A stretch of DNA of 64,000 nt from Pseudoneurospora amorphoporcata (lineage: Eukaryota > Ascomycota > Sordariomycetes > Sordariales > Sordariaceae), in contig MU859087.1 of NCBI GenBank assembly GCA_033297205.1, forward strand, positions 181,658-245,657, given 5' to 3'. Shown here piece after piece: positions 45,953-57,507 of this stretch. The translations under genes and the position numbers were made by a program. The notes under the pieces were generated by a model. That model did no database searches, had not been told where the DNA came from, and saw only the letters and a program-made list of their open reading frames with translations. Each line of letters begins with the position of its first letter. The first letter of the stretch is position 1.

Positions 45953-47374
45953 TTAGTGACCAGGGAGAATCTCCTGACCAGCAAAGAACTTCTTTGACGC
46001 CGCACACCTCTCGCTCTTGCAGCCGGGGCATCTCAGGCTGTTCTGGTGCGAACAAGCAAGCCCGCTATCAAGGTGCTCCTTGGCGAGATCGGCCAGGGCC
46101 TTGATGAAGACGGGGTTGCCGTTCAGACTCTCCACGCGCTTGACCGTGTCGGGATGTCCAGACTCGCCAATGACCTCCTGGTCAAGCTCGTAGAGGGTTT
46201 CGATGTGATCGGACGTGAAGGCGATAGGGATCAGGACGAGATCCTTCTGGCCCTTGTGGATGTACTCCTCCACCGAGGTCTGGGTCTGGGGACCGAGCCA
46301 TGGTTGGGGGCCGACCTGCGACTGGTAGCAGAGCCTGTAAGGGTTGGAGAAGTTGAGACGCTGCATGACCGCCTGAACGGTCGCACCAATCTCCTGGGGA
46401 TAGGGGTCACCTAAGCGGACATGGTTAGTATAACCCATGGCAAAACAAATACAACCACGATAGGCATACCTCTGTTGACGACAGACATGGGCAAGCTGTG
46501 CGCCGAGAAAAGCAAGACAACGTCCTTCCTGCGCTCCTCGGGGTACTCGGCCAGCTTCTCCTCGATGTTCCTCGCAAAAGTCTCCACAAGGCCAGGGTGA
46601 GTAGGCCACCTGTCAATCACACTCCATTGAATGGTCCCCTCCTTACCATCCTCCGATGGCCCAGCCTTGCCCTCAAGCCTCTGCCTCCACTTCCAAAGCT
46701 CGTTCAAACTGCTGCCTGTGGTCGAGCAAGAGTACTGGGGATACTGAGTGAAAGCGACAGCACGGCCGCCCCTGCCATTTCCGAAGCCGTCGGCCAGAAG
46801 CTTCTTGTACATCTCCTCGGTCAGAGGGTTGGCGTAGCGGAAAGCGACATAGGGCTTGTGCGGCGCCGTCTTGGGCGAAATCTGGTCCAGGATCTTGCAC
46901 ATCTCCTCGCATTGGTACTCGGACCATTTGCGAATCGGAGAACCGCCGCCGATGGCATCATACTGCTTCTGAATCTTGGGAGTCCGGCGCTTCGAGATCA
47001 AGGGCCCCAAGTAGTTTTGTAGCCGACCAAGGGGAATGAGATCGGCATCGGCCTGCACGGGTTGGTCAACAAAAACAGCCCCGATATATAAAGCGGCTCC
47101 AGCGAGCTGCGCTCACAAGCATCATCATCATCTTGATTCATGAACATACAAAGAGTCTGCTCAAAAAGTCTCCAACTTCATCCAAGGTGGACGGGCCGCC
47201 CATGTTGAGGAAGACCATTGCTGTGCCGACATTCTTCTGCGTGACGGGGTGAGTTGTTGGCGTGGCGAGCCACCTCATCTGCTGCTGAGCGCATCTCAAC
47301 GACGGCCGGAAGCTCGAAGGCCTCGCCGCCTTGCACAGATGGGCCGTGGGCAGTCTAAGTGCCATGGAGGCCAT
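45953..47374 (-). CDS. hem15: Ferrochelatase (protoheme ferro-lyase), mitochondrial
   Basis: Three exons: 47150-47374, 46470-47052 and 45953-46410, giving 421 residues. It inserts Fe2+ into protoporphyrin IX at the matrix side of the inner membrane, the last step of heme synthesis. The first 35 residues, rich in Arg, Ser and Ala, form a targeting peptide. TAMVFLNMGGPSTLDEVGDF begins the core; FTQYPQYSCSTTGSS and LLFSAHSLPMSVVNRGDPYP carry the active-site His region, and IPIAFTSDHIETLYELD the acidic residues. Cys184 plus Cys397, 400 and 405 (CPGCKSERC) match the four ligands of the [2Fe-2S] cluster of animal ferrochelatase. The introns are 97 and 59 nt. The start is the first ATG of the frame; Met4 is a close alternative. 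Divergent from Ku70. Confidence 0.93.
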
Positions 47375-47986
47375 GATGTGATGATACTGAAGAAAGGGGA
47401 GTTTGGACACAGCTCAGGTCAAGCTCGGCTTTCCACGACAAAGTATGAATAAAAAAATAAAAAATAAAAACTTGGTGGTCAAAGAGTGAAGATTATGTTT
47501 TATATTGAGAGGGACAGAGTGAGTGGGACGGTGATTCCTTTCGAACGTGTTAAACTCGGCCGAACAGCTTGCGAGGCTGCGATCTTGTGGGGTGATGCCG
47601 GGACTGCTGCAGGGGTAGCTGTATCGAACCTCCAAAACTCCAGTTGCTGACCATTTCTCAACTGCCGTCTGGCGGTTCGATTGAATGGAAGAAGCACGGT
47701 CCATGTCACGGTAGGTGCCTGAAAAGAGCAACTGGCACTTGCTGGCGAACTGAGCATCTTCAAGCCAATCACGTTCCACCTTTGACAATTCTTAAGCTCC
47801 AGGTCACATGCACTGGCGTTAGGCAGTCGCGCCCTCTATCGCGTTTGCCATGAAGTCATCGCTTTGACAAACCGCGAAATTCCCGGCCGGAGTGCCTACC
47901 CAATCTCAAATCTTCCCACGGCAATCTTTGACTGCTATTTACATGTAATAAGATTAACACGAACCAGAGTTCCAATTTCTGTCACA
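47375..47986. promoter_or_regulatory. Divergent promoter region, ferrochelatase / Ku70
   Basis: 612 bp between the two start codons. An AT-rich patch (AAAAAATAAAAAATAAAAA-like, 47450-47470) lies on the ferrochelatase side. No specific element assigned. Confidence 0.5.
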
Positions 47987-50036
47987 ATGTCTTGGAGGAA
48001 AGATGATGAAGAGAGACCAGACAGCGACGAGGGCGACGAGGAGTTGGATGAGAACGTTAGTAAACACCAGGATCCTCACCCATCATTTACTGGCTTTCTG
48101 ACAATGAGACCAGGACTACAAAACACAAAAAGATGCCGTTCTGTTTGCCATCGATGTGAGCAAGTCGATGTTGAAACCACCGGCGGCTACAGGGGATAAG
48201 AAAGCCGACAAGGACTCTGCCCTAACAGCAGCCCTAAAATGCGCCTACCAAATCATGCAGCAACGAATCATCTCCCAACCAAGAGATATGATGGGAGTTC
48301 TGCTCTTTGGAACAGAAAAGTCCAAATTCCGCGATGATTCGGGCAATGGAACAGGATATTCCCACTGTTACCTCCTATCCGATCTCGACGTGCCCGGCGC
48401 CGAAGATGTCAAGAAGCTCAAGGCACTGGTAGAGGATGACGAGGATGAAGACGAGATTATGGTTCCATCACAGGAGCCGGTGGTCATGTCGAACATGCTC
48501 TTTTGCGCAAACCAGGTGTTCACCACCAATGCGGCCAATTTTGGTTCCCGGCGCCTGTTCATTGTCACCGATAACGATGATCCTCATGTCGGTGACAAGC
48601 AGGCAAAATCATCTGCCGCCGTCCGGGCCAAGGATCTCTACGACCTCGGCGTCGTTATTGAACTTTTCCCCATCAGTCGGGAGGACAAGAAGTTCGATCT
48701 GACCAAGTTCTATGACGTATGAAAGCTTGCACGCCCAGTTACCGAACGATATACTAACGTGGAATAGGATATTATATATCGTGACCCGGCGGCGGAGGTA
48801 GGAGAGTCAGGAGGCCCCAAGACCTCCAAGTCTGGTGACGGTTTGACTCTGCTCAACTCCCTGATCTCCAACATCAACTCGAAGCAGACCCCAAAGCGGT
48901 CATATTTCTCGAACCTGCCCTTTGAACTCGCTCCAGGTCTGATCATCTCTGTCAAAGGGTACATCCCTCTCAACCGACAAACACCTTCACGCTCATGTTA
49001 TGTCTATGAAGGAGAAGAGCAGGCCCAGGTTGTCCAATCCGAGACTGCACAGGTTGACTTTGCTGCTCGAACTGTCGAAAAGACCGAACTGAGAAAAGGC
49101 TACAAATTTGGCGGCGAGCACATATGCTTCAAGCCCGAAGAGCTGGCGGAACTCAAACAAATGGGCAAGAAAACACTTCGCATCATCGGATTCAAGAAGC
49201 GGGCCAAGATCCCGTCGTGGGCCTCGGTCAAGAAATCCTTGTTCATTTTCCCCAGCGAGGAGCAATATGTCGGGTCCACCAGCGTGTTCTCTGCTTTGTG
49301 GCAAAAGCTCCTCAAAGACGACAAGGTGGGTATCGCCTGGTTCGTCGCGCGGGAGAATGCCCATCCCGTCATGGTTGCCATATTTCCTTCCGGGAATCCG
49401 GATGACGAGGAGTCAAATACGCCATACCTACCCGCAGGACTTTGGCTCTATCCGCTTCCATTCGCAGATGATGTCCGAAGCGTCGATCACGTAACGGCGC
49501 CTGCCAGACCCGCAGACGAACTCACAGACCAGATGAGACAAGTCATCCAGAACTTGCAACTTCCAAAGGCTATGTATGACCCGCGCAAGTATCCTAACCC
49601 CTCACTGCAATGGCACTACAAGATTGTACAAGCCAAGGCACTTGACGAAGAAATCCCCGAATCTATGGACGATCTCACGTTGCCCAAATACCGGCAGATT
49701 GACAAAAGGGTTGGCGGCTACCTTGCTGAATGGAAGGAAATGCTGGCAAAGAAGGCTAGTGATCTTCAGAACAACAGAGCGTTCAAGCGGGAGTTCGAAG
49801 ATGGCGATGATGAAAGGCCAGCAAAGCGCGCGAAGCCAACCAAAAAGGCGACCATCGGTGGTGGCGGACCGGCCAACAGCAACGCAGACCTGAAGAAGGC
49901 ATTCGAACAGGGCACGCTCGGCAAGATGACGGTCGCTGAGCTAAAGGACATCATGGCAAGCAAAGGTATCAGCACTGCTGGTAGGAAGGCCGATCTGGTT
50001 GAGAGGCTTGAACAATGGGTTGAGGGGAACTTGTAA
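47987..50036 (+). CDS. mus-51: Ku70, DNA end-binding subunit of non-homologous end joining
   Basis: Three exons: 47987-48055, 48114-48716 and 48768-50036, giving 646 residues, the usual length. An acidic N-terminus precedes the vWA-like domain (KDAVLFAIDVSKSML, then RRLFIVTDNDDPH). The Ku beta-barrel core contains PFELAPGLIISVKGY and GYKFGGEHICFKPEEL, followed by the C-terminal arm. A bipartite basic stretch (RPAKRAKPTKK) and a SAP domain (about 610-645, MTVAELKDIMASKGISTAGR and DLVERLEQW) complete it. With Ku80 it forms the ring that loads on double-strand ends and also acts at telomeres. The second intron (51 nt) has a clear ACTAAC branch site. N. crassa mus-51 is the orthologue whose loss favours homologous integration. 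Confidence 0.95.
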
Positions 50037-50040
50037 TTGT

Positions 50041-50075
<35 letters not shown>

Positions 50076-50983
50076 TTGTTAGCAGGCGGGAGCGTAAGAG
50101 TCTTGTTGGTTTTCGTCAGGTTGTATGGATTGAGGATTTAGGCCAGGTGTTGTCACAGGACAGTAACGATAGTTGCTGGTAATAAAAAGGCCATAACGCC
50201 GAGCTGCACATTATCATCAACCACTTATAAATTAATTTTCATTTTCAGCCCTCTGTTTGGTCCTGTCGTGACGATGGTTAGGGAAGATATAAGAGTTATC
50301 GAAGTTGTCCTACTTAGGGTATAAAATGGGAGTTAACCCTAACCCTGGTGTTCTTGATACCTTGCTGGCCGCCCGTAACAGCATACAGTGAGGTGAGGCC
50401 CTGAAGCACGGTCCATCCATGCTTTGTGTTATTATTACGTTTTCGGGCAGTCGCAATTCTTACCTCTAGGGTAAGTACACTACAGCGACACGCCCATATG
50501 TCCGGTCCAAAAATAAAAAAGATAGACTGAAGCTGTAAAATGATGCACGCGATGCGCGAAAGCGGGATACCAAGAACTCAAGTACTCTGTACCAAAAAGT
50601 GGATGTATTGGGTAAGAATCTAGCTGAAGGAGTGGCTCTGTGGGCTAGACCTTTATGGTGGGTCGGAGGTCACGTGCTAACCATCCGGGCCAGTGCACCC
50701 AAAGCGAACCTTACCTTTTAATCGTATCCACCATTTTCGAGCTGCTCGCGTTCCTCCAAAGTAGAACGACGCGCATGGCGGGTGGGAATCATCGCGACAA
50801 CCGCCTCAGTTTCTTATCCCGACCACAACCATTTCCCGTGACGGCTGTCCGACTGCTGCGCCTTTTGTCGTCGATTCATCACAGCGATCACGTAGCGAAA
50901 CTCGGCGTCATTTCAACCTGGTCTGACTCGGCCCGTCAAAACACCTAACAGGACATCACAGCAGTGGTCGGAAATCAATCATA
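50037..50983. other. Intergenic with poly-T tract and teloboxes
   Basis: 28 T at 50043-50070 just after the Ku70 stop. Two tandem CCCTAA units occur near 50336-50347 (GTTAACCCTAACCCTGG). No gene seen. Confidence 0.5.
50043..50070. repeat. Poly-T tract (28 nt)
   Basis: Uninterrupted T run directly downstream of the Ku70 stop codon. Confidence 0.9.
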
Positions 50984-53900
50984 ATGGAGGCGTTGCTGGG
51001 AGCCTCCAACTCCAATCCTTCGTGCGGTTCCGTCCTCGAGCTTAAAGAGCAACTGCGCAGCGTATTCAGCACGAAGGTCACGGAAAAGAGAGCCGAGCAT
51101 GTTTCAGTCACGTTAGAGCTGCGCTCAACCAGCGTGTTCCACATCCCAGTCACCGAGCCCGAGAACGAGCAACTCGAGCAAGCCGCCTCGATCGATCCGT
51201 CATTGGGAGGAGCGCGATCCAGCGTAGCGCCGGGTGCACCTGGGGGAGTAGACGCTAACGGCCATGTCAATGTCAACGGAAACCAACCAACGCGGCAGAT
51301 TAAAGCGATCGATGCGTTGATCAACCAGCCCTCGGACGACCACGTCTTGCAGAAATCGGTCGCGAAGCATATCATCACGACGCTGGGTGAAATCGATGGG
51401 AGTAGCTGGACGGTGCGCCAGGTCTCGCGCGGCGAGCAGGGGTGGACATTTGGATACATCTGCAAGGATTCATGGCAAGCTTGGAGTCGCCAGAATGCCA
51501 AGAATCCTGCCCGAGCCGTCATCGGCGAATGGAGCCAGAAACCGGATACCCAGGATGCTGTCAACCTGAGTAGGTTCTTCATTGGTGTTTGCCACCACGT
51601 TGGCGTTGTTGGGCATCAACATAGGGGACTTTGAGCTAACAGGACATACAGGTCGTCCGGCTTTTGACTGCAGAGGGTCAGTAACGATTGCGTTCCTGAA
51701 GGGGCCGAGGGTCATCGAAGTCAAGTACGACCACACGCCTCTTCACAAAACAGTAGGACAGCTCATTACACTCTTAGTGCCTCCGCCGGCTCCTCGTGAA
51801 CCCAAGCATGTGCAACAACGAAAGGAAAAGAAGCCCAAGGAGCCGAAGCCGCCCAGGCCCCCTAAACAGCCAAAGCCACCCAAGGCACCGAGAACCCCTA
51901 GGGATCCCAATGCGCCAAAACCACCCCGGAGGAAGCGTCCGGCAGGCGAAGGTGGTCCCGAAGGGGATGGTACTCAACCCAAGAAGCGCCGCAAGAAGAA
52001 GGACGCGGCTGCTGTCGGTCCCGATGGGAGTGTTCTTCCCCCAGAGATGCCAGGTGCACTACCAGTCGGACAAGGATCTGAACGACCTCTTTACAACAGC
52101 CATGCAGGCGGTGATACTCAAAATGGCTACAGCACCTATCCGGAAGGACTTGTCGGTCAAGCCCCGGCTGCGGCCGATGAGGGCGTTCATGTTCATTCGA
52201 TTCTCAATATTCCTCCTGCCGAGGCAGCTAGGCGTCGCACGGTAGCCATTGATCTACTCGAGTCGGGCGACATTGACCCGAAGACCCTTTCCCCCGAACA
52301 GTTCAACATCTTCGCCAACCAAGCCCCTGAACTTCAGCAGGAGTCGTTGACTATGCTCAAGAAGTACGGTGCCGAGCGACTCCGCATCGTGCACCCCGAA
52401 AAGGACCAGGGAGACAATGCTCCAGCTGCTCCAGCTGCCCAGGCAGCCGTAGCACCATCGACACCGCCGATTAACCCCCCGAAGAAGAAGTCTAAGAAGA
52501 AGAAGTTGGAAGCGGCGGACACTCAGGAGGCTGTTACCCAGTCGGGTAGCAAGAAGAAGAAGGAGAAAATCACCAGAGGGAAATGCGATCCTTGTCGCGA
52601 TCGTAAAACACCGGTTCGTTTGACCAACATCCCCTTATGCTTGATTTGTCTTTGACCAGTTTACAGTGCAACAAGGAGAAGCCAGCTTGCTTCCAATGTA
52701 CGACATCGGGGTCGCAATGCCACTATGCTCTCGAGAGGAAAGTGAAAGACATTTTTGCAGGGTCAGATGCAGAGGCAGAGGCCCAGCCCGAGCCTGCAGC
52801 CATCGAAGTCGAGGACGAGCCGGAAGGCTTAGGGTCGCCGGGTTTTCATAATGAGCCGGTTCATGGTGAACCGGCTAGCCATGAACCCTTAAACCAAGAA
52901 CAAGACAATCATGATATGATTGATAATATGCCACATGGACTGCCGACTTCTGGGCTGGTCTCGCCTCCGCTGGAATCATCCACAGCATATCATCAACCTT
53001 CCGATATCTATTCGCATTTCAACTCATCGGTGGACGCTTCAGCTACTCCCGAAATAACTCACACCGGCGTCGCACCTGCAACCATGGACTATTTGCATTC
53101 CTCGGTTAATGATAATTCTTTGCACAACTTCTCATACACCCAACCTCAGCCTGAGCCTGAGCCGGCTCCGGCACCGGTACCCGAGCCAGAGCCGATTCCT
53201 GAGCCCGTACCTGTTGTTGAGCAATCTCCCCCCGTTCAGCACACATCTCACTACGCCCAGCAGTCCAGCTCAACACAGTTGGGCGGTAGGACAAGACGCA
53301 GTTTGTCTTCAGGGCCATCATTGCACAGCGGCGCCACGAGCGGTCACAGAACGCATGCTCCAACGGAAAGCTGGACTCCTGTGCCGGTACCTGTTATCCC
53401 GCCCGCCTACCAGAGTAAGCCTTCTCCTAGGGCTTCGAGGGCAAGGAAACCAGTACCAGCTGCGCCGCAGACGTCAGTGCAAAATACGACGCAGCATAGA
53501 GCCCAGAATACTGTACAACAACCGGTGTCACAAGCATTTGACGATCTGCGGCAAACCACAAGCTGGACGCCAGTCCCTCAGCCTACTATTCCTGTCCAAA
53601 AGACCACCCAACAACAGGCGCGCACCTCGCCCTATCAAGCAGCAGCCCAGACCGTTGGTACATCGTCTCGGCAGGGCAACCGAAGCCAGAACCATACACC
53701 GGTACAGCAGCAAACCAGTGTGTCAGGACGGCATAGCCAGCTGCAAACTTCTCAATCTCATACGGACAACTCTAGCTACCAGTCCAACACAGGCGCTACA
53801 GCCTCGAGCTCGGTTGGTAATTACGACAACTATTCGCAATATCCTACGTCCACTAGCAGGACCGAAGCCACGAATACTCGTATGAACTATGAACCCTATA

Positions 53901-54703
53901 CTAATCCGCCATCTACTACGTCCAACTCTTATTCGTCCTATGACACTTACAACACGCGGTCAAGTACCAAAACGCCAGTAGCAAGCTTATCAGCAGCGCA
54001 GCCCACGGCCTCCTCATACAACACGAACACTGCGACGGCGGCTCCAAGCACGTCACAATGGCGTTCAAGTACGTCAACGCGAAGCAGTACTCGCTCGACT
54101 TACGATACAAATCCAACTACATCGGCTTCAAACTCGTATAACGTGCCCTCTTCGAACACCCAACAATCCAGTTCCCTCCAGGGCTTCAACGTCAGGCCGC
54201 AATCCACGACCCAGACCAGGTCCTCCACCGCCGCCTACGCCCAGCAGCAACAGCAACATCACGCGCAGCAATCACAAGCCCAGCAGCAGCGACAGCAGGT
54301 CCAACAGCAGCAGCCAAGCTACAACAGCTACACGAGCCAGTCGCACAACGCGAGCACGCAGCAGCAGCAACAGCCACAACACCAACAACAACAGGAGCAG
54401 CAGCAGCAGCAACAGCAGCAGACGCAAAACTGGGGTTATGGCGGCTTCGGCTCGACTACTAATCCTTCGTCTACCGGTTACGGCTCCACCGGAGCCAGCA
54501 GCAGCGCGAACAACGGCTACTCGATGGGGGCCTCGACGAGCTCGCATGCCCACAACGCGGCCGCTGCGACCAATGCTGCGGCGTACGGTAGCCACCAGCA
54601 GCCTCATCATAGGTCGATGAACCTGTCGAGTAATACGTACAGCAGCCACATTGGGAACGAGGATCAGGTGCTTTACGATATGCTCAGACACCCTGGTGCT
54701 TAG
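50984..54703 (+). CDS. Large Zn2Cys6-domain protein with internal zinc cluster and Gln/Ser/Thr-rich tail
   Basis: Three exons: 50984-51569, 51652-52613 and 52667-54703, giving 1194 residues. The binuclear cluster lies in the middle, not at the N-terminus: Cys507, 510, 517, 524, 527 and 534 (C-x2-C-x6-C-x6-C-x2-C-x6-C), with intron 2 cutting between CRDRKTP and CNKEKP. Before it come an unrecognised globular part (1-240), a Lys/Pro-rich repeat stretch (KPPRPPKQPKPPKAP type, about 255-310) and an acidic/helical segment. After it come Pro/Glu repeats (PEPEPAPAPVPEPEP) and a long Gln/Ser/Thr/Tyr-rich tail with polyglutamine. No fungal-specific middle domain is seen. A nuclear DNA-binding regulator is likely, but no target or named family is recognised. 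The conserved-looking N-terminus (LELKEQLRSVFSTKVTEKRA) may be the more informative part for a search. Confidence 0.82.
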
Positions 54704-57468
54704 TTGGATGACTTGGGCGGAGCGGGCGACATATAGCAAAGTGGATTGTTTGAAGTGGAAGTGGGAGTGGAATGGGAAATGTACGGGATGGTTGGGTCCA
54801 GGCCGGAGGTATAAGAAGCTGGACTAGAAAGACATGGAAAATGGAGTGGAGGTATTGGCGAGCTGGTGTGATTACTTTTGCTATTCGGAAGTTGGTTGAA
54901 GTAACAGTGTACGGAATGAAGTCACGTATTTTGGGGTGAGATATATTGGTATGAATGGTAGCTGGCGGCGTGGCGGATGAAGCAAAAAGGTTTCCCTTCT
55001 GACGAGAGTTCGATTGGTCTACGTGCTCGGCCCTAGATCCTTTCGCCGTGATAGATATAAGGCTTCCTTGTAGGGATAGGATGGGTGAAAACACCCTACA
55101 GGTAGCGCTTTTCTTCTTTGGTCACTTTAGGGTTTATAGCTTACTTAGGGGGGTAATTCTGAGGACTGGGAGGAGAATAAATGCTTCTTGTTCGGATTGA
55201 TGATGCTGATGTCGAGATAACTACCTGCTGAATTCTTTTTGCTCACAGTCCCATGAACTCCCTCTAATCTCTTTGTCAACCTGTACATGTTGCTCAGAAC
55301 ATCAACATCAAACCCCCACCATAGAGCTATTTTTGGACAGCTACCGTAATTTGAAAAAAAGAAGGAAAAAAAACCGAGAAAGAAAACACCCAAGACTTGA
55401 CAAGCGTAGTCAGCTCAGCTCAGCTCAGATCATCTCGCTTCATCGCTCCATGTCTAACCAGATAGATGCCCACACCTACGCTACGTAGCACCAACTAGTG
55501 AAAACTGTAAACGCAAAACGCAAGTAAGCTGCAACTACTTTAGTTCATATGAACTATTGGTTTTACTAACGGAGCTGGTTCGGCCACCCACGGTCTCACC
55601 CTGTCAGCCCTAGGGGGGAGACAAGCGCTTGGTCCTGAGGGGTGAATCAGTTTGGATATGGTGGTGTCAACTGTCAAGTCCCGCGAGTTGAACAGGCAAT
55701 TCCGGGTCCGTTTGGTTTGCAATTAGATGTCACTAGCCAAGCCTGTAGGAGGCGGGTAATTGGTAATTGGTGAACAAGGCGTTATGTTTTTACTTTTGGT
55801 CTTGGCTGGGAGTGGTTGAAGCTGTGCTGATTGGTTTTGACGTAAATCTTGGTGTTCGGCAGCTCTCAGCTAGGAGTTCAATCGGTCGGTCGATCGGGAG
55901 GAAATGTCCGGTCTGGAACAATTCCATGCACAGATGGCGAGATCGGCGTCCAGGATTTTTGTATGTTTGGTTTTTCTCTCTCGGTAGGTATGTAACTTCG
56001 TACCTACAGCCACTGGGAAGTCGAGAGTTCACAACACACGCAGTAAACAAATAGTCTGTAATATCACATCATAACGCAAGCGGAGAGTGACACACGTGGC
56101 TTGCAACTTTACCCCCTCGTACAGCCGCTCGAATCTAGCCGAGCTATGTACGCCGGAGGATGTGACGGTGGAAGAATAATGTGTGATGAGAAAGGTCGGT
56201 AGTGGGATGGCCCGCCAGCTCGCGCGAGAGGGATTGGGTAGTAGCATAGACAGAAAAATTTCCCGAACCGGTGGTCTAGGCTGCCGCTATGAAGGCAGAT
56301 TTTTGGTGTCTCCGTGCTCACGGCAAGTGTGGTGTGTGATTCTGATTATCGTTCGCTTCAGGCAAAATTGGGTTCATATGTGCGTAGCCAGGTTCGGTGA
56401 AACAAGTACTATATGAATCAGAGTGACCGTCCCCCATTGCCGGAAAATGGAATCTTTCCAAGTTGATGAATTGCGATAATTGTTATTCTGGTTGTGAATA
56501 TGTCCTTGATCTTTGACTTCGGGAATTGCAAAAAGACATCAGCCGTTGTCGGAATCAATAATCATGCGTTCTCAGTGCAAGTAAGCAAACCACTGTGGGT
56601 AAAAGCTTCTGTTTGTGTCACCAACAAGTCAGCTCTGCTGGGTGAGATTTTGGAGGAAAAGAATCATAACGAGAATGGTTAGAAATGGACGAATCGATAT
56701 GGTTCCAAATGGATACACGATGGCATGTTGTGGATTGTCGTCGTAGATCTGTGAGTCGACCGATGTTCACCCTCTCGCGGCCCTTCTCTACTTCCCTTTT
56801 GAGTAGCTGTTCGTTCATAACAACTCCGCCGTCAGAGTGAATCGGAAGCAGTCGACGTCTACCTGGAGAAAAAGAACGACGAGCAGTACAAACCCATCAA
56901 AGCCACGCCACCCAAACAGGACGGTACGGGGCCCCGTACGTCGGCCTTGTCCACCAGATTAAGCCTGGTCCCGCCGGAAGAGGCTGAAATTAGCGCCGCT
57001 GCAAATCGTCGGGAGTGGTTACAATGGCGCCGCCGTACCCGTACGAGGCTACGAGCCGTACCTGGACCTCGAGGAAAAAAAAAAAAAAAAACGCCAAGGG
57101 CAAGGGGATCACCACCGCAAACCACCGTGGCTCGCTGTGTTGCGAACAAACCTCTTCCGGGTACCGAAAGAGCCGCCGAGATGGTATCCACCGTTGTCGT
57201 AGTCCCCGTGGGCCTCGCTTGTTGGTGAGGTGGCCGTCCGCTGTCTTCATCTTACGACAGCAAGTGACATGGGGGCAGTGAGGCTTTGCGCCGAGCGCGC
57301 TTGCTAAATACGAGCGGTAGCTTCCGCTACGAATACGTGTAGCGAAAAGACTCCGCCAGGAAAGGACCCTGAAGGCCCGAAGAGTGAAAAGCCTTTCATT
57401 TTTCATCTTCCATGTTCCCGGGACGTTTGGGTCGCTCTTTAAACCTCTTTTCTTGGCTTTTTTGTCTC

Positions 57469-57507
<39 letters not shown>

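Noticed and set aside
50330..50350. Interstitial CCCTAA telomere-like repeats beside Ku70
   Set aside because: Only two units; such telobox motifs are common in fungal promoters and the link to Ku70 is likely coincidence.
56947..57281. ORFs on both strands around the 17-A run
   Set aside because: Open frames result from GC-rich composition plus the A run; starts are not ATG and the products are Arg/Pro-rich noise.
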